NCBI GenBank assembly: GCA_041392785.1
Contig: JAWKLK010000002.1
Span: forward strand, 1-64,000
Reading direction: 5' to 3'
Source of the DNA: OLB9 sp041392785
GTDB lineage: Bacteria; Bacteroidota; Bacteroidia; Chitinophagales; Saprospiraceae
DNA: 64,000 nucleotides
The translations under genes were made by a program, and so were the position numbers. Shown piece after piece: positions 19,060 to 29,294 of this stretch. Numbering within the stretch: position 1 is the stretch's first letter; every line of letters starts with the position of its first letter. Below the pieces are notes generated by a model. That model searched no databases, was not told where the DNA came from, and worked only from the letters and a program-made list of their open reading frames with translations.

Positions 19060-20376
19060 ATGTCTAAGATCGAATTATTAATGCCCAAAATGGGTGAAAG
19101 TATCATCGAAGCCACTATTTTGAAATGGTTAAAAAAACCGGGAGATACCATCACTGCTGACGAAACTGTCCTTGAAGTGGCTACGGATAAAGTGGATTCA
19201 GAAATCCCTTCCCCTACTGACGGTACTTTAGCAGAAATATTATTTGAAGAAGGTGCAATTGTCCCGATCGGTAGTGTCATTGCTTATATCCAGATTCAAA
19301 ATGGGGCTGAAGTTCAGGCCAGCCCAACTGTAAAAGAGTTCAAAGCTGACATCATAGAGTCTGAGATTTCTGTAGCTTTCACACCAGATGATATAAAACC
19401 ACATGTTTCTTTAATAAATAGTGGCGACAAGTTTTATTCACCATTGGTGAAATCCATCGCTCAAGAGGAAGGAATATCTTTGGAACAATTAGATACAATT
19501 ATTGGTACTGGATCTGGAGGAAGAGTTACAAAAAAGGATATTCTTGAGTATGTGCAAAACAGAAAACAAGGTTCCACTCCCGCTATTTCATCAGATAATA
19601 AAACTCCTACCAAACCAGACCAAAAGGAACAGGTAAATGTGACACAAAGTAGAACATTTTCTTCAGGAAATGTTGAGATCATTGAGATGGATCGGATGAG
19701 AAGACTTATTGCTGACCATATGGTCATGTCGAAACAAACATCACCGCATGTCACATCTTTTGTTGAATCTGATGTTACTAATATAGTCAAGTGGAGAGAA
19801 AAAAATAAATCCATTTTTAAAGAAAAATATGGTGAAAATCTCACCTTTACTCCAATTTTCTTGGAAGCTATTGTAAAGGCCATAAAAGACTTTCCTCTAG
19901 TAAATGTGTCCGTAGACGGTCAGAAAATAATAATTAAAAAGGATATAAATGTAGGTATGGCGACTGCCTTACCTACGGGCAATTTGATCGTCCCAGTCGT
20001 TAAAAATGCTGATATGTTAAACCTTGCTGGACTGGCCAAAAGTGTCAATAACCTAGCAAATAAAGCAAGAAGCAATAAGCTTAAACCCGAAGACATTCAG
20101 GATGGAACCTTTACATTGACAAATGTAGGTACATTCGGCAATATCATGGGTACACCTATCATCAATCAACCTCAAGTGGCCATATTAGCTACTGGCGTGA
20201 TAGTAAAAAAGCCAGCAGTTATCGAAACAGAAATGGGTGATGTCATAGCTATTCGCCATATGATGTTTCTATCCATGTCTTATGATCACAGAGTAGTTGA
20301 TGGTGCATTAGGTGGCGCCTTTATCAAACGCGTTTCAGACTATTTAGAAAATTTTGATATTCACAGAACACTGTAA
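19060..20376 (+). CDS. 2-oxo acid dehydrogenase E2 component (dihydrolipoamide acyltransferase), probably branched-chain
   Basis: The 438-residue protein has a lipoyl domain (residues 1-78, lipoyl lysine K44 in EVATDKVDSE), a peripheral-subunit-binding domain (about 128-165, SPLVKSIAQEEGISLEQL and GSGGRVTKKDILEYV) and a catalytic acyltransferase domain (about 210-438) with the active-site motif MSYDHRVVDGALGG. It transfers an acyl group from E1 to CoA. The substrate is not fixed by sequence; a branched-chain keto acid complex is favoured because methylmalonyl-CoA mutase, which handles the propionyl-CoA from Val/Ile breakdown, is in the same gene string. E1 and E3 are not in the window. Confidence 0.9.
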   Translation: MSKIELLMPKMGESIIEATILKWLKKPGDTITADETVLEVATDKVDSEIPSPTDGTLAEILFEEGAIVPIGSVIAYIQIQNGAEVQASPTVKEFKADIIESEISVAFTPDDIKPHVSLINSGDKFYSPLVKSIAQEEGISLEQLDTIIGTGSGGRVTKKDILEYVQNRKQGSTPAISSDNKTPTKPDQKEQVNVTQSRTFSSGNVEIIEMDRMRRLIADHMVMSKQTSPHVTSFVESDVTNIVKWREKNKSIFKEKYGENLTFTPIFLEAIVKAIKDFPLVNVSVDGQKIIIKKDINVGMATALPTGNLIVPVVKNADMLNLAGLAKSVNNLANKARSNKLKPEDIQDGTFTLTNVGTFGNIMGTPIINQPQVAILATGVIVKKPAVIETEMGDVIAIRHMMFLSMSYDHRVVDGALGGAFIKRVSDYLENFDIHRTL

Positions 20377-20379
20377 CAA

Positions 20380-22506
20380 ATGATTAAAAAGCAAATTTGT
20401 CTTGTTTTATTCATCTTGACCTTATTTCAATATGGCATCAGCCAAAAGGCAAATAAAAAACAAGGTGATGCTTACATGGAACATCACATGTATTGCGAAG
20501 CTTTAGCTTCCTATAATCAATACAAAAAAATACAAAAAGATCCTGAAACACTTTTGAAGAGGGGAATAGCATATTATCACTGCAATAAGCCTGATGAGGC
20601 ATTAAATGATTTATTGGCAGTAGATAAAATGAATTTTGATGATAATAGAATTTATAAGTATGCAGCGCAATCTTACTTGGCACTTATGAATTATGAAGAC
20701 GCAGCAAAGTTGTTTAAAATTTATTTGAATACATTAAATAAAAATGATGATGAATGGCTCAAAACTGTGGATAACATTAAAAAGTGTGGTTTTGCAAAGA
20801 ACTTTATCTTAGGGACACAACGAGGATATATAGAAAATGTAGGTTCAAAAATAAATACGGAGTATGATGAATATGCGCCAATATATAGCCCAACTCAACA
20901 AGGCAGATTATATTTTTCATCAAATAGAGATGGAAGTGAAGGCGGAAAAAGAAATGAAAAAGGCCTTGTTGATGAGATGTATGGCAAAGTTTCGTCAGAC
21001 ATGTATTATGTGGATTTGAAAGATGGTAATTGGACATCAGTACTGCCACTCGAATTATTTTTAAGCACACCAAAACACGAAATAATTCAAGATTTTAGCA
21101 CAGATGGAACAATACTTTATTATATAAAACAACAAGAACAATCCAATGCTGTGCTATATTCTGATACTTTCACAATAAATAGGGATGTAAGCCAATTGCC
21201 TACAGTAGCTGATTTTACTGTAAACGTCCAATTGGGTGATAAAGACATTACTGTTTTTAATGATAGTTTGATTTTGTTTGCTTCATCGCATTTACCTGGT
21301 TATGGCGGCTACGATTTGTTTTACAGTAAAAAAAGTCAAGACGTTTGGCAGGCACCCATTAATTTTGGACCAAAAATCAATACTAGACATGACGAAGTAA
21401 GCCCATATCTTGCAAAAAATGGATCTACGTTATTTTTTACATCAAATAGAAATGAGTCTATGGGAGGATTTGATATTTTCATAGCAAAACATATCAGCGG
21501 ACAAGAATGGACAGTTGAAAATTTAGGTACGCCAATTAACTCGCCTTTAGATGAATCAGACATTGAAATTTCCCCAGATGGCATGTCAGCAATATTTGCA
21601 TCTAACCGGACACAGTCTGTAGGTGGTCAGGATCTTTTTATTTCTTATTTTAAAGATCAAATTATTGAACAATTGTTATTTGTGGAAGTGCCGGCATTTT
21701 GTACTACCCCTGATAGTACGTTAATCTCTAATGGCATTGAAACTAAGGACCTTCAATTTTCAGAAAGAGATTATGTCAGTAAATCACTATACTTCAGAGA
21801 AAATGAAGACATCATCAACCCAACCAACCATACAAATCTCAACGCATTGGCAGAGATACTCGCCATTTACCCAAAAGTTGGTGCGCTACTTATAAGTCAT
21901 GGAGTTCCTGAAACCAGACCAGAATCAGATATTTATTTCTCAGCAAAGCGAGCTGAAAAAGTTGCTGATTTTCTTACTTCAAAGGGAATCAACTCCAGTA
22001 GGATTATTTTACAAGGATGTGGAAGTAATTATCCAATTGCCCAATTAGAAATAAATGGAATTAGGTCGTCCTTGGCTGAAAAGAATAATAGAAGAATAGA
22101 CGTATATCTCATAGATAACGAACAGTTTAATTTGCATACTTCACAAGATTTACCAATAGTTGCTGAACATGTCAGAGATTCACTTTGGGATATTTTTTCT
22201 GAAGATAATAAAGGGTTGACATTCAGGGTTCAACTCGCCAAAGTAGGCCAAATGCTCAAAAGCGAATTAATATCAAAATACAAAGATATCATTATAGAAA
22301 AATATGCAAATTCAGAAACCTATACTTATACCAGTGGGAATTTTGTAACCTGGAATGAAGCCTTGATACGCAGAAATGAATTGCTAAGGGAGAAGGTGTT
22401 TGATGCAGAAATTATACCATATTTCAAGGGTGTCAGAATTGAAAAAGAAGATATGCCGAAATTAGTTGAAGTGTATCCAGAATTACAAAAATATATAGCT
22501 AAATAA
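20380..22506 (+). CDS. PorE-like envelope protein: TPR, PD40 propeller, OmpA domain, SPOR-like tail
   Basis: This 708-residue secreted protein (signal MIKKQICLVLFILTLFQYGI) has an N-terminal TPR region (about 25-125) and a beta-propeller of PD40 repeats (about 150-440; YSPTQQGRLYFSSNRDGSE, LAKNGSTLFFTSNRNESMGG and SPDGMSAIFASNRTQSVGG). After these comes an OmpA_C-like peptidoglycan-binding domain (about 475-590; FSAKRAEKVADFLTSKGI, RIILQGCGSNYPI, NNRRIDVYL). The last 100 residues (FRVQLAKVG to YFKGVRIEKE) look like a SPOR-type fold. The domain order resembles PorE, the peptidoglycan anchor of the type IX secretion system; assignment to that system is inference. It begins 3 bases after the E2 stop. 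Confidence 0.75.
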   Translation: MIKKQICLVLFILTLFQYGISQKANKKQGDAYMEHHMYCEALASYNQYKKIQKDPETLLKRGIAYYHCNKPDEALNDLLAVDKMNFDDNRIYKYAAQSYLALMNYEDAAKLFKIYLNTLNKNDDEWLKTVDNIKKCGFAKNFILGTQRGYIENVGSKINTEYDEYAPIYSPTQQGRLYFSSNRDGSEGGKRNEKGLVDEMYGKVSSDMYYVDLKDGNWTSVLPLELFLSTPKHEIIQDFSTDGTILYYIKQQEQSNAVLYSDTFTINRDVSQLPTVADFTVNVQLGDKDITVFNDSLILFASSHLPGYGGYDLFYSKKSQDVWQAPINFGPKINTRHDEVSPYLAKNGSTLFFTSNRNESMGGFDIFIAKHISGQEWTVENLGTPINSPLDESDIEISPDGMSAIFASNRTQSVGGQDLFISYFKDQIIEQLLFVEVPAFCTTPDSTLISNGIETKDLQFSERDYVSKSLYFRENEDIINPTNHTNLNALAEILAIYPKVGALLISHGVPETRPESDIYFSAKRAEKVADFLTSKGINSSRIILQGCGSNYPIAQLEINGIRSSLAEKNNRRIDVYLIDNEQFNLHTSQDLPIVAEHVRDSLWDIFSEDNKGLTFRVQLAKVGQMLKSELISKYKDIIIEKYANSETYTYTSGNFVTWNEALIRRNELLREKVFDAEIIPYFKGVRIEKEDMPKLVEVYPELQKYIAK

Positions 22507-22508
22507 AT

Positions 22509-24572
22509 ATGTTGACACCGGAAAATATCAAATTAAAGACAAAGTACGGTTTATCTGATATAGCTCATGACGAGTTGCTACATTTTCAATCTGGAATACC
22601 ACCTTTTTTACGGGGCCCTTATGGTACTATGTACTTAACATCACCATGGACAATACGACAATATGCTGGATTTTCTACTGCTGAAGAAAGTAATGCTTTT
22701 TATAGAAAAAATCTTGCCGCTGGTCAGAAAGGATTATCCATAGCATTTGATTTAGCGACACACAGAGGATATGATTCCGATCATCCAAGAGTCAAAGGGG
22801 ATGTGGGTATGGCTGGTGTTGCGATAGACAGTATTGAGGATATGAAACGGCTTTTTGAAGGCATCCCACTTGATAAAATGTCGGTATCCATGACTATGAA
22901 TGGTGCGGTTATCCCAATCATGGCATTTTATATTGCCGCTGCAGAGGAGCAAGGAATCCATCCATCCTTACTGACTGGTACAATCCAAAATGATATTTTG
23001 AAGGAATTTATGGTGCGTAACACTTATATTTATCCACCAAAAGCTTCCATGAGAATCACATCCGATATTTTCGCCTATACTGCGCAAAATATGCCAAAAT
23101 TCAATAGCATTTCTATCTCTGGATATCACATACATGAAGCTGGTGCTCCTGCCGATCTTGAATTGGCATATACTCTAGCAGATGGCATAGAATATATAAG
23201 AGCGGGATTAAAGTCTGGAATAGATTTGGATACATTTGTATCAAGGTTTTCATTTTTTTGGGGTATTGGGATGCAGTTTTTCATGGAGATAGCAAAAATG
23301 CGTGCTGGGCGAGTGCTTTGGAGTAAAATAGTTTCAGATTTTAAACCCAAACATCAAAAATCTCAAGCTCTCAGGACGCATTCTCAGACATCAGGCTATA
23401 GCCTTACTATGCAGGACCCTTTCAATAATATTACTCGTACGTGTATCGAAGCCCTAGCTGCCATTTGTGGCGGAACACAATCATTGCATACCAATTCATT
23501 GGATGAGGCAATCGCATTACCCACGGAGTTTTCAGCAAAAATAGCGAGAGATACACAAAAATATCTACAACAAAATGTCCAGATTACATCTTCCATTGAT
23601 CCATTTGGAGGGTCTTATTATATTGAAGCTTTGACATCAGAATTGATAGACAAGGCGTGGCAACACATACAAGAAATTGAGGCTCACGGTGGCATGACAG
23701 CTGCAATAGAAATGGGGTTACCCAAAATGCGTATTGAAGAAGCTTCAGCAGCCAAGCAAGCGAGAATTGACTCAGGCTTAGAAAAAATTATTGGCGTCAA
23801 CTTTTTCCCACATGAAAGCACAACTGAAATTGATATCTTAAAAGTGGATAATGCGACTGTTAGAGATGCCCAAATTGCGTCAATCAATTACATTAAGTCG
23901 ACAAGGAACCAAATCGAAGTAAATACATTATTGGAGGAGCTAACGAGTGCAAGTACAAATAATACCGGAAATTTATTAGAAATCGCCATAAGAGCAGCAA
24001 AAGCTAGAGCCACTTTAGGAGAGATATCTTCAGCTATGGAAAAATCCTTTGGACGATTCAATGCATCACATAAAATTATTTCTGGTGTATATGCTTCAGA
24101 AATGCAAAAAAATGAGATGTTTATGGAAGCAAAGAAACTTTCGGATAAATTTGCAGAATTGGATGGCAGGAGACCCCGATTAATGATTGCAAAATTAGGA
24201 CAAGATGGACATGATAGAGGGGCAAAAGTTATAGCAACTAGTTTTGCTGATTTGGGTTTTGACGTTGACATTGGCCCTCTATTCCAAACACCACAAGAAG
24301 CAGCACAACAAGCTGTTGAAAATGATGTGCACATCCTTGGAATTTCATCTCTGGCTGCAGGGCATAATACATTAGTGCCAGAAACTATAAATGCCCTTAA
24401 GGCCTTGGGAAGAGAAGACATCATCGTTATAGTAGGTGGTGTAGTACCAGAACAAGATTACCCATATCTATTCGAAAAAGGTGTTGCTGCTGTATTTGGT
24501 CCAGGTACTAATATTCCTGAAGCCGCATCTTTTTTACTAAAAATGATGATTAAATCCATTGAATCCTTATAG
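22509..24572 (+). CDS. Methylmalonyl-CoA mutase, large (catalytic) subunit type
   Basis: A 687-residue B12 enzyme that interconverts methylmalonyl-CoA and succinyl-CoA. The N-terminal TIM barrel has RGPYGTMYLTSPWTIRQYAG, AFDLATHRGYDSDHPRV and TSGYSLTMQDPFNNI. The C-terminal cobalamin-binding domain (about 560-687) shows DGHDRGAKVIATSFADLGFD (axial His), GISSLAAGH and IIVIVGGVVPEQDY. It starts 2 bases after the previous stop and so is translationally linked to the PorE-like gene. No small subunit is adjacent. Its 3' end overlaps the converging SDR gene by 6 bases. Confidence 0.95.
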   Translation: MLTPENIKLKTKYGLSDIAHDELLHFQSGIPPFLRGPYGTMYLTSPWTIRQYAGFSTAEESNAFYRKNLAAGQKGLSIAFDLATHRGYDSDHPRVKGDVGMAGVAIDSIEDMKRLFEGIPLDKMSVSMTMNGAVIPIMAFYIAAAEEQGIHPSLLTGTIQNDILKEFMVRNTYIYPPKASMRITSDIFAYTAQNMPKFNSISISGYHIHEAGAPADLELAYTLADGIEYIRAGLKSGIDLDTFVSRFSFFWGIGMQFFMEIAKMRAGRVLWSKIVSDFKPKHQKSQALRTHSQTSGYSLTMQDPFNNITRTCIEALAAICGGTQSLHTNSLDEAIALPTEFSAKIARDTQKYLQQNVQITSSIDPFGGSYYIEALTSELIDKAWQHIQEIEAHGGMTAAIEMGLPKMRIEEASAAKQARIDSGLEKIIGVNFFPHESTTEIDILKVDNATVRDAQIASINYIKSTRNQIEVNTLLEELTSASTNNTGNLLEIAIRAAKARATLGEISSAMEKSFGRFNASHKIISGVYASEMQKNEMFMEAKKLSDKFAELDGRRPRLMIAKLGQDGHDRGAKVIATSFADLGFDVDIGPLFQTPQEAAQQAVENDVHILGISSLAAGHNTLVPETINALKALGREDIIVIVGGVVPEQDYPYLFEKGVAAVFGPGTNIPEAASFLLKMMIKSIESL

Positions 24573-25265
24573 GTCACCAAGTTGCGGCCTGATAACAATT
24601 TCTTCCACCACAGCTGTGATACCTAATTGGGTGGTAGCCCAAATCATATCTGCTATGTCCTTTGCATTCATCAATCTTTCTTCAGGCAAATCCACTCCAG
24701 CCCACGAAGCAGACCATGTTGCTCCTGGTAAAACAGCAGTGACCTTGACTCCAAAATCTTTAAGTTCCTCCCTAATTACTTTGCTGAATCCTAATAATGC
24801 AAATTTCGAAATACTATAAGACCCGCCATTAGGATATGCTGTTGTGCTTGCTATGCTACACATATTTATAATGTGACCAGATTTTCTTTCTTTCATAGAA
24901 GGTGCCAAGATTCTTGTCAAATGGTATGCACTGTATACATTTGTCTCCAATTGGTGTTCTAGTCTTCCATCCTCTTCATCCAAAATGGATCCAGGTAAAA
25001 AAACACCCGTATTATTTACCAAGATATCAATGCATCCAAATCTATCCAAAATTTGATGTCCAAAGTTGTTTACTTGCTCTTTTGATTTCATATCAACAAC
25101 CAAAGAAAAAGGCATTAACCCTCCAGATAGCACTATTTGCTCACACACATTTGTCAAATCTTCCTGCCCTCTGGCACATAGAGCCAACTGATGTCCCTCC
25201 TTTCCAAATTTAAGTGCGATGGCTTTTCCAATACCTTTTGATGCACCTGTAATAACTGTAACCAT
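24567..25265 (-). CDS. Short-chain dehydrogenase/reductase
   Basis: A classical SDR of 232 residues with the NAD(P)-binding TGASKGIG motif (residues 7-14), a variant of the NNAG motif (DILVNNTGVF), the catalytic Ser in NMCSIAST, and the YxxxK pair in YSISKFALLGFSK. The substrate cannot be told from sequence; the closest general class is 3-oxoacyl-ACP-reductase-like or sepiapterin-reductase-like SDRs. It is convergent with methylmalonyl-CoA mutase and divergent from mlaE. Confidence 0.88.
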   Translation of the reverse strand: MVTVITGASKGIGKAIALKFGKEGHQLALCARGQEDLTNVCEQIVLSGGLMPFSLVVDMKSKEQVNNFGHQILDRFGCIDILVNNTGVFLPGSILDEEDGRLEHQLETNVYSAYHLTRILAPSMKERKSGHIINMCSIASTTAYPNGGSYSISKFALLGFSKVIREELKDFGVKVTAVLPGATWSASWAGVDLPEERLMNAKDIADMIWATTQLGITAVVEEIVIRPQLGDL

Positions 25266-25355
25266 TCCTATTGAACTTTTTAATTAGAATTATATACTTG
25301 GTGTAACAAATAAAATGCCGTACTTTTACTGCTAAATTCACCAATCCCTGATTCA

Positions 25356-26105
25356 TTGACAAATCTAAATATTTTTCATCATTTTGGGAATTATATTTTG
25401 TGGTTGAAACAAGTTTTTAAAAGTCCTGAAAACCACAGAATGTATTATAATGAGACTGTCAGGATAGCCATGGATATTGGGATAGGCTCACTACCAATTG
25501 TTTTTCTTATCTCAGTTTTCATTGGGGCTGTTACGGCGGTACAGTTTAGTTATCAATTAGGCGGCCAATTGATACCGAAATATTATATAGGTTACATCGT
25601 CAGAGATATGACCATAATAGAATTAGCACCTACGATTACTTGCTTAGTTTTGGCAGGAAAAGTGGGTAGCCATATGGCAGCCGAATTGGGTGGTATGAGG
25701 CAAAAAGAACACATTGATGCTATGGAAATAATGGGTGTAAATACCTCTTCATATCTTGTTCTACCTAAGATTGTAGCAGCTTTGACCATGATACCAGTTT
25801 TGGTGACCGTTGCTGCGTTTGTATCTATTTTAGGTGGCTATCTTGCTAGTGTTCCCACCGGTGTTTTATCAGGTGCAGAATTTATTAGAGGATTGCGGTC
25901 TTTTTTCACACCATATAATGTTTTTATCATGTATGTAAAATCTTTTGTTTTTGCTTACATCCTTACAAATGTTTCCGCATATCAAGGATATTTTGTAAAA
26001 GGTGGAAGTATAGAATTAGGAGCTGCTAGTACCAGAGCAGTGGTATATTCTAATATTTTGATTTTATTGGCAGATTATGTCATAGCGCTAGTATTGACTG
26101 CGTAA
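25356..26105 (+). CDS. MlaE/YrbE-type lipid ABC transporter permease
   Basis: The 249-residue permease has five or six helices and the MlaE signatures SVFIGAVTAVQFSYQLGGQL, LAPTITCLVLAGKVGSHMAA and LGGMRQKEHIDAMEIMGVN. The only reasonable start is a TTG at 25356; the next in-frame ATG is about 28 residues inside the conserved region. It works with the ATPase encoded 21 bases downstream in retrograde or anterograde phospholipid transport between the membranes. No MlaD substrate-binding gene follows, which is unusual. Confidence 0.9.
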   Translation: MTNLNIFHHFGNYILWLKQVFKSPENHRMYYNETVRIAMDIGIGSLPIVFLISVFIGAVTAVQFSYQLGGQLIPKYYIGYIVRDMTIIELAPTITCLVLAGKVGSHMAAELGGMRQKEHIDAMEIMGVNTSSYLVLPKIVAALTMIPVLVTVAAFVSILGGYLASVPTGVLSGAEFIRGLRSFFTPYNVFIMYVKSFVFAYILTNVSAYQGYFVKGGSIELGAASTRAVVYSNILILLADYVIALVLTA

Positions 26106-26126
26106 ATTACTAAGTGAAAATGCATC

Positions 26127-26885
26127 ATGATTAAAGTTGAACATATTCAGAAATCTTTCGGAAAACAAGCAGTGCTCAATGATATCAGTATGGTGTTTGA
26201 GCCTGGAAAAACCAATCTCGTTATAGGCAGAAGTGGTTCGGGGAAAACAGTACTTTTGAAAATATTGGTGGGTTTATTACATCCTGAAAAAGGAAAAGTA
26301 TTATATGACAATCTTGATTTAGTAACTGCCAATAAAGCTGCATTGAAAAATTTACGAATGCAAGTAGGGATGTTATTTCAGGGAAACGCATTATTTGACT
26401 CATTGACTATTGAACAAAACATCAAGTTTCCTATGGATATGTTTACTAAAATGACTGCTAAGGAGAAAAAAGAAAGAGTGGATTATTGCCTAGAACGGGT
26501 AAGTTTGTCGGGGATAAACAATAAATTTCCTGGTGAGATTTCAGGTGGAATGCAAAAAAGGGTCGGCATCGCAAGGGCAATCGTCCTCAATCCTAAATAT
26601 TTATTTTGTGATGAGCCCAATTCAGGTTTGGATCCGCAAACTTCTATTACTATCGATGAATTGATCTATGATGTGACAAAGGACTATAACATCACTACTG
26701 TGGTCAATACCCATGACATGAATTCAGTTATGGAAATTGGAGAAAAAATATTTCTACTAGAGAAAGGCGTCTTAGCATGGGAAGGCAGTAATGATAAAGT
26801 GCTATCTGATGAAAATGAACAATTGCACGATTTTATATTTGCATCACCATTTCTGCAAAAACTTATTGATAACCAAAAATCCTAA
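26127..26885 (+). CDS. MlaF-type ABC transporter ATP-binding protein
   Basis: A 252-residue ATPase with Walker A GRSGSGKTVLLK (about 36-47), signature ISGGMQKRVGIARAI, Walker B YLFCDEPNSGLDP and the H-loop VVNTHDMNS. The ISGGM-KR form of the signature is typical of MlaF/MkL-type lipid transport ATPases. It lies directly after mlaE and before an OmpR-type regulator; the MCE-domain partner is not in the window. Confidence 0.9.
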   Translation: MIKVEHIQKSFGKQAVLNDISMVFEPGKTNLVIGRSGSGKTVLLKILVGLLHPEKGKVLYDNLDLVTANKAALKNLRMQVGMLFQGNALFDSLTIEQNIKFPMDMFTKMTAKEKKERVDYCLERVSLSGINNKFPGEISGGMQKRVGIARAIVLNPKYLFCDEPNSGLDPQTSITIDELIYDVTKDYNITTVVNTHDMNSVMEIGEKIFLLEKGVLAWEGSNDKVLSDENEQLHDFIFASPFLQKLIDNQKS

Positions 26886-26945
26886 ACGATATACATTTTT
26901 AAGTGTTATAGGTTTTGGTTAATTTATTAAAAGAATTAAAATATT

Positions 26946-27644
26946 ATGTCAAATAAAATTTTGTTGGTAGAAGATGATCAAAACTTCGGAGATGTATTGA
27001 GATCATATTTAGAAATGCACGATTATGATGTCCATCTGGCTACAGATGGGGAAGAAGGTTTAGCCGCTTTCAAGAAAGAAGATTTTGATCTAGTCATAAG
27101 TGATGTCATGATGCCCAAGAAGGACGGATTTTCGCTTGGCAAGGACATCAAAGCCCTAAAACCTGAAACTCCCATGATTTTCTTGACTGCCAAAACATTA
27201 AAGGAAGATGTATTAGAAGGATTCAAATTGGGAGCCGATGATTATATCACCAAACCTTTTAACTCAGAGGAGTTACTATTGAGAGTGAAGGCAGTCTTAC
27301 GCAGAATTTCGAAACCCGAAGTGCCCTTAGAAAATCAACGTGAATTTATCATTGGTGATTATCACTTTGACTATGCACTTCGAATATTGACTTATAAGCC
27401 AGATGGTACTTCCAATAAACTATCTCCAAAGGAAGCGCAGCTATTACGTTTATTTTGTTTTAGGATGAATGATGTCCTACAAAGATCAGAAGCCTTAACA
27501 AAAATCTGGCAAGATGATAATTATTTTACCGCAAGAAGCATGGATGTATTCATCACAAAGATCAGAAAATATCTTAGCAAGGATAAAAATATCGAAATCG
27601 AAAACATCCATGGAAACGGTTTCAGGATGTATTTGAAACAATGA
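26946..27644 (+). CDS. OmpR/PhoB-family response regulator
   Basis: The 232-residue regulator has a receiver domain (residues 1-120) with the acidic pocket E9-D10-D11, phospho-acceptor D53 (VISDVMMPKKDG), the Thr switch in IFLTAKT and Lys in DDYITKPF, followed by a winged-helix DNA-binding domain (about 130-230, RSMDVFITKIRKYL then IHGNGFRMYL). The C-terminal motif resembles Bacteroides RprY. No histidine kinase gene is adjacent, so it is an orphan here. Confidence 0.92.
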   Translation: MSNKILLVEDDQNFGDVLRSYLEMHDYDVHLATDGEEGLAAFKKEDFDLVISDVMMPKKDGFSLGKDIKALKPETPMIFLTAKTLKEDVLEGFKLGADDYITKPFNSEELLLRVKAVLRRISKPEVPLENQREFIIGDYHFDYALRILTYKPDGTSNKLSPKEAQLLRLFCFRMNDVLQRSEALTKIWQDDNYFTARSMDVFITKIRKYLSKDKNIEIENIHGNGFRMYLKQ

Positions 27645-27670
27645 TTGATTTTGATATTCAATAATAAAAA

Positions 27671-27699
27671 AGCCGCCTTGAGTTTGAGTCAAGGCGGCT
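27671..27699. terminator. Strong bidirectional Rho-independent terminator
   Basis: An 11-bp perfect stem (AGCCGCCTTGA at 27671-27681 with TCAAGGCGGCT at 27689-27699) and a 7-base loop are flanked by A6 on the left and T7 on the right. It ends transcription from both the response regulator (+) and the TPR gene (-), which converge here. Confidence 0.93.
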
Positions 27700-27731
27700 T
27701 TTTTTAATATTGATCTATCTTTTTAAGATTA

Positions 27732-29018
27732 TTATTTGTTCAAAGCTTCTAGCTTCGCTTTGTAAGTGGAAGATTTTTCTAAATCACCTGTTCTAGCATA
27801 AATCTCTTTTAATGCAATCATGGTGTTCATATCTGTTCCATTCAATTTCTCAGCATCAAGGAAATAAGGAAGTGCTTTGTTAAATAGGCCATCCATTTCT
27901 GCTTTTATATCATTGAATTTTTTTGTACCAGCTGAAGAGAAGTCATTTGCAACTTCATTCAATTTTGATGTAAGACTAGCAGCTTTATTGTAATATAATG
28001 CACCTTGACTATATTTTGCATCGAAATTATTTGGATCTTTTTGTAATGCCTGACCAAAATAAGTCATTGCTAAATCAAAATATTCATCTGCTTTAGCGGT
28101 ATTTCCCGCTGTTCTCTCTTGTTGATTCAATTGGTCGTACACGTTACCAAGTGTATTAATGACACTTAAGTTATCAGGCTCAGCTGCAATAGCGGCTTTC
28201 AATTTATCAGTAAGCACATCCAATTTGCCTTTGGATAAATAATGGTTTATTTCAGCAAAAAGTAAAGAATTGTCTTCTGGGTTTGCTTTTTTACCTTGAT
28301 CTAAAATCGTCATTGCCTTATCAGGATTGCTTTCGATATAGTGCTGGAATAATCCTTCGAATATCAAAGGGAAAGTACTTCCTGCTTCGAGGCTCGATTC
28401 AAAGAATGGAACTGCCGCTTCTTTATCTCCTGCTAAATAAGCACTTGCACCTGTATAGAATGTTTGGTCTTTATAGATAGCTGCATCGTCCAATCTTGAT
28501 TTCAATTTATTTTCTTTGAGTAAATTGTGTATATCGATGGTTTTTGTAAAATTCTTAAATGCTCCCTTATAATCTTCACCTTGGAATAAGATGATACCCA
28601 TATTATTTAGATTTGATTCAGTTTCTACCAAATTAGTCAATGCGTCTTTAGATTGAGATTTTTTGACGGCGATAGAATAAGCTTTCTTGAACGCATCATA
28701 CGCCATAACAGGAGCGTCAATAGACCCAAACATAAAATTGGCGTCCAATTGTTTTTTCGCCATCTCATTTCTTGAAATTTCATTCAATATCAAACCTTTG
28801 GTTAACCAAGCATCAGCATCTGCCATGGCATCTTCAGCTTTGAATACTTGTTCAAGATCTGCCAAAGCTGTTGTTAACACCGCTTTATTTTCCATAGGAT
28901 TGGCATAGTAAGGTGCTAGGGATTTGTTTATACTTTTTAATGTTTTCTTATACTCTTGTGCATTTGAAATGCTGCTGACAACAAAACCTAAAAAGAAGAC
29001 TAACATTATTTGTTTCAT
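27732..29018 (-). CDS. Secreted tetratricopeptide-repeat protein
   Basis: The 428-residue protein has a signal peptide (MKQIMLVFFLGFVVSSISNA, cleavage before QEY) and at least five TPR-like helix pairs, e.g. YKGAFKNFTKTIDIHNLLKE, SVINTLGNVYDQLNQQERTA and KADEYFDLAMTYFGQALQKD. It is probably a periplasmic scaffold. No catalytic motif is visible and its partner is unknown. It is a single gene that shares its terminator with the response regulator. Confidence 0.75.
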   Translation of the reverse strand: MKQIMLVFFLGFVVSSISNAQEYKKTLKSINKSLAPYYANPMENKAVLTTALADLEQVFKAEDAMADADAWLTKGLILNEISRNEMAKKQLDANFMFGSIDAPVMAYDAFKKAYSIAVKKSQSKDALTNLVETESNLNNMGIILFQGEDYKGAFKNFTKTIDIHNLLKENKLKSRLDDAAIYKDQTFYTGASAYLAGDKEAAVPFFESSLEAGSTFPLIFEGLFQHYIESNPDKAMTILDQGKKANPEDNSLLFAEINHYLSKGKLDVLTDKLKAAIAAEPDNLSVINTLGNVYDQLNQQERTAGNTAKADEYFDLAMTYFGQALQKDPNNFDAKYSQGALYYNKAASLTSKLNEVANDFSSAGTKKFNDIKAEMDGLFNKALPYFLDAEKLNGTDMNTMIALKEIYARTGDLEKSSTYKAKLEALNK

Positions 29019-29294
29019 TTCTAAAAATATTTATTTTAAAGGACAAAATTATAAAAAAAAATGTAATTGAACTTATGCAAAACTAATATTTACTAAATCT
29101 GATTTAAGACGATGCACTTTCCTAAAATTTCGTCAAGAAAAACATAAAATTTTAATAAACAGCAATTCAAATGTTTCTAGACCACTTTTATCTTCATTCA
29201 TCATTAAAATGTATTTCCAATTATCTGACACTTCTAGAAAATCAAGACAAAGTTGTATGATATTGATAGTATTTTTAAAAAATAAAATAGTATT

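Noticed and set aside
23888..24424. 178-residue antisense frame within methylmalonyl-CoA mutase
   Set aside because: It is a shadow of the conserved B12-binding domain coding strand and has no independent signal or homology that I recognise.
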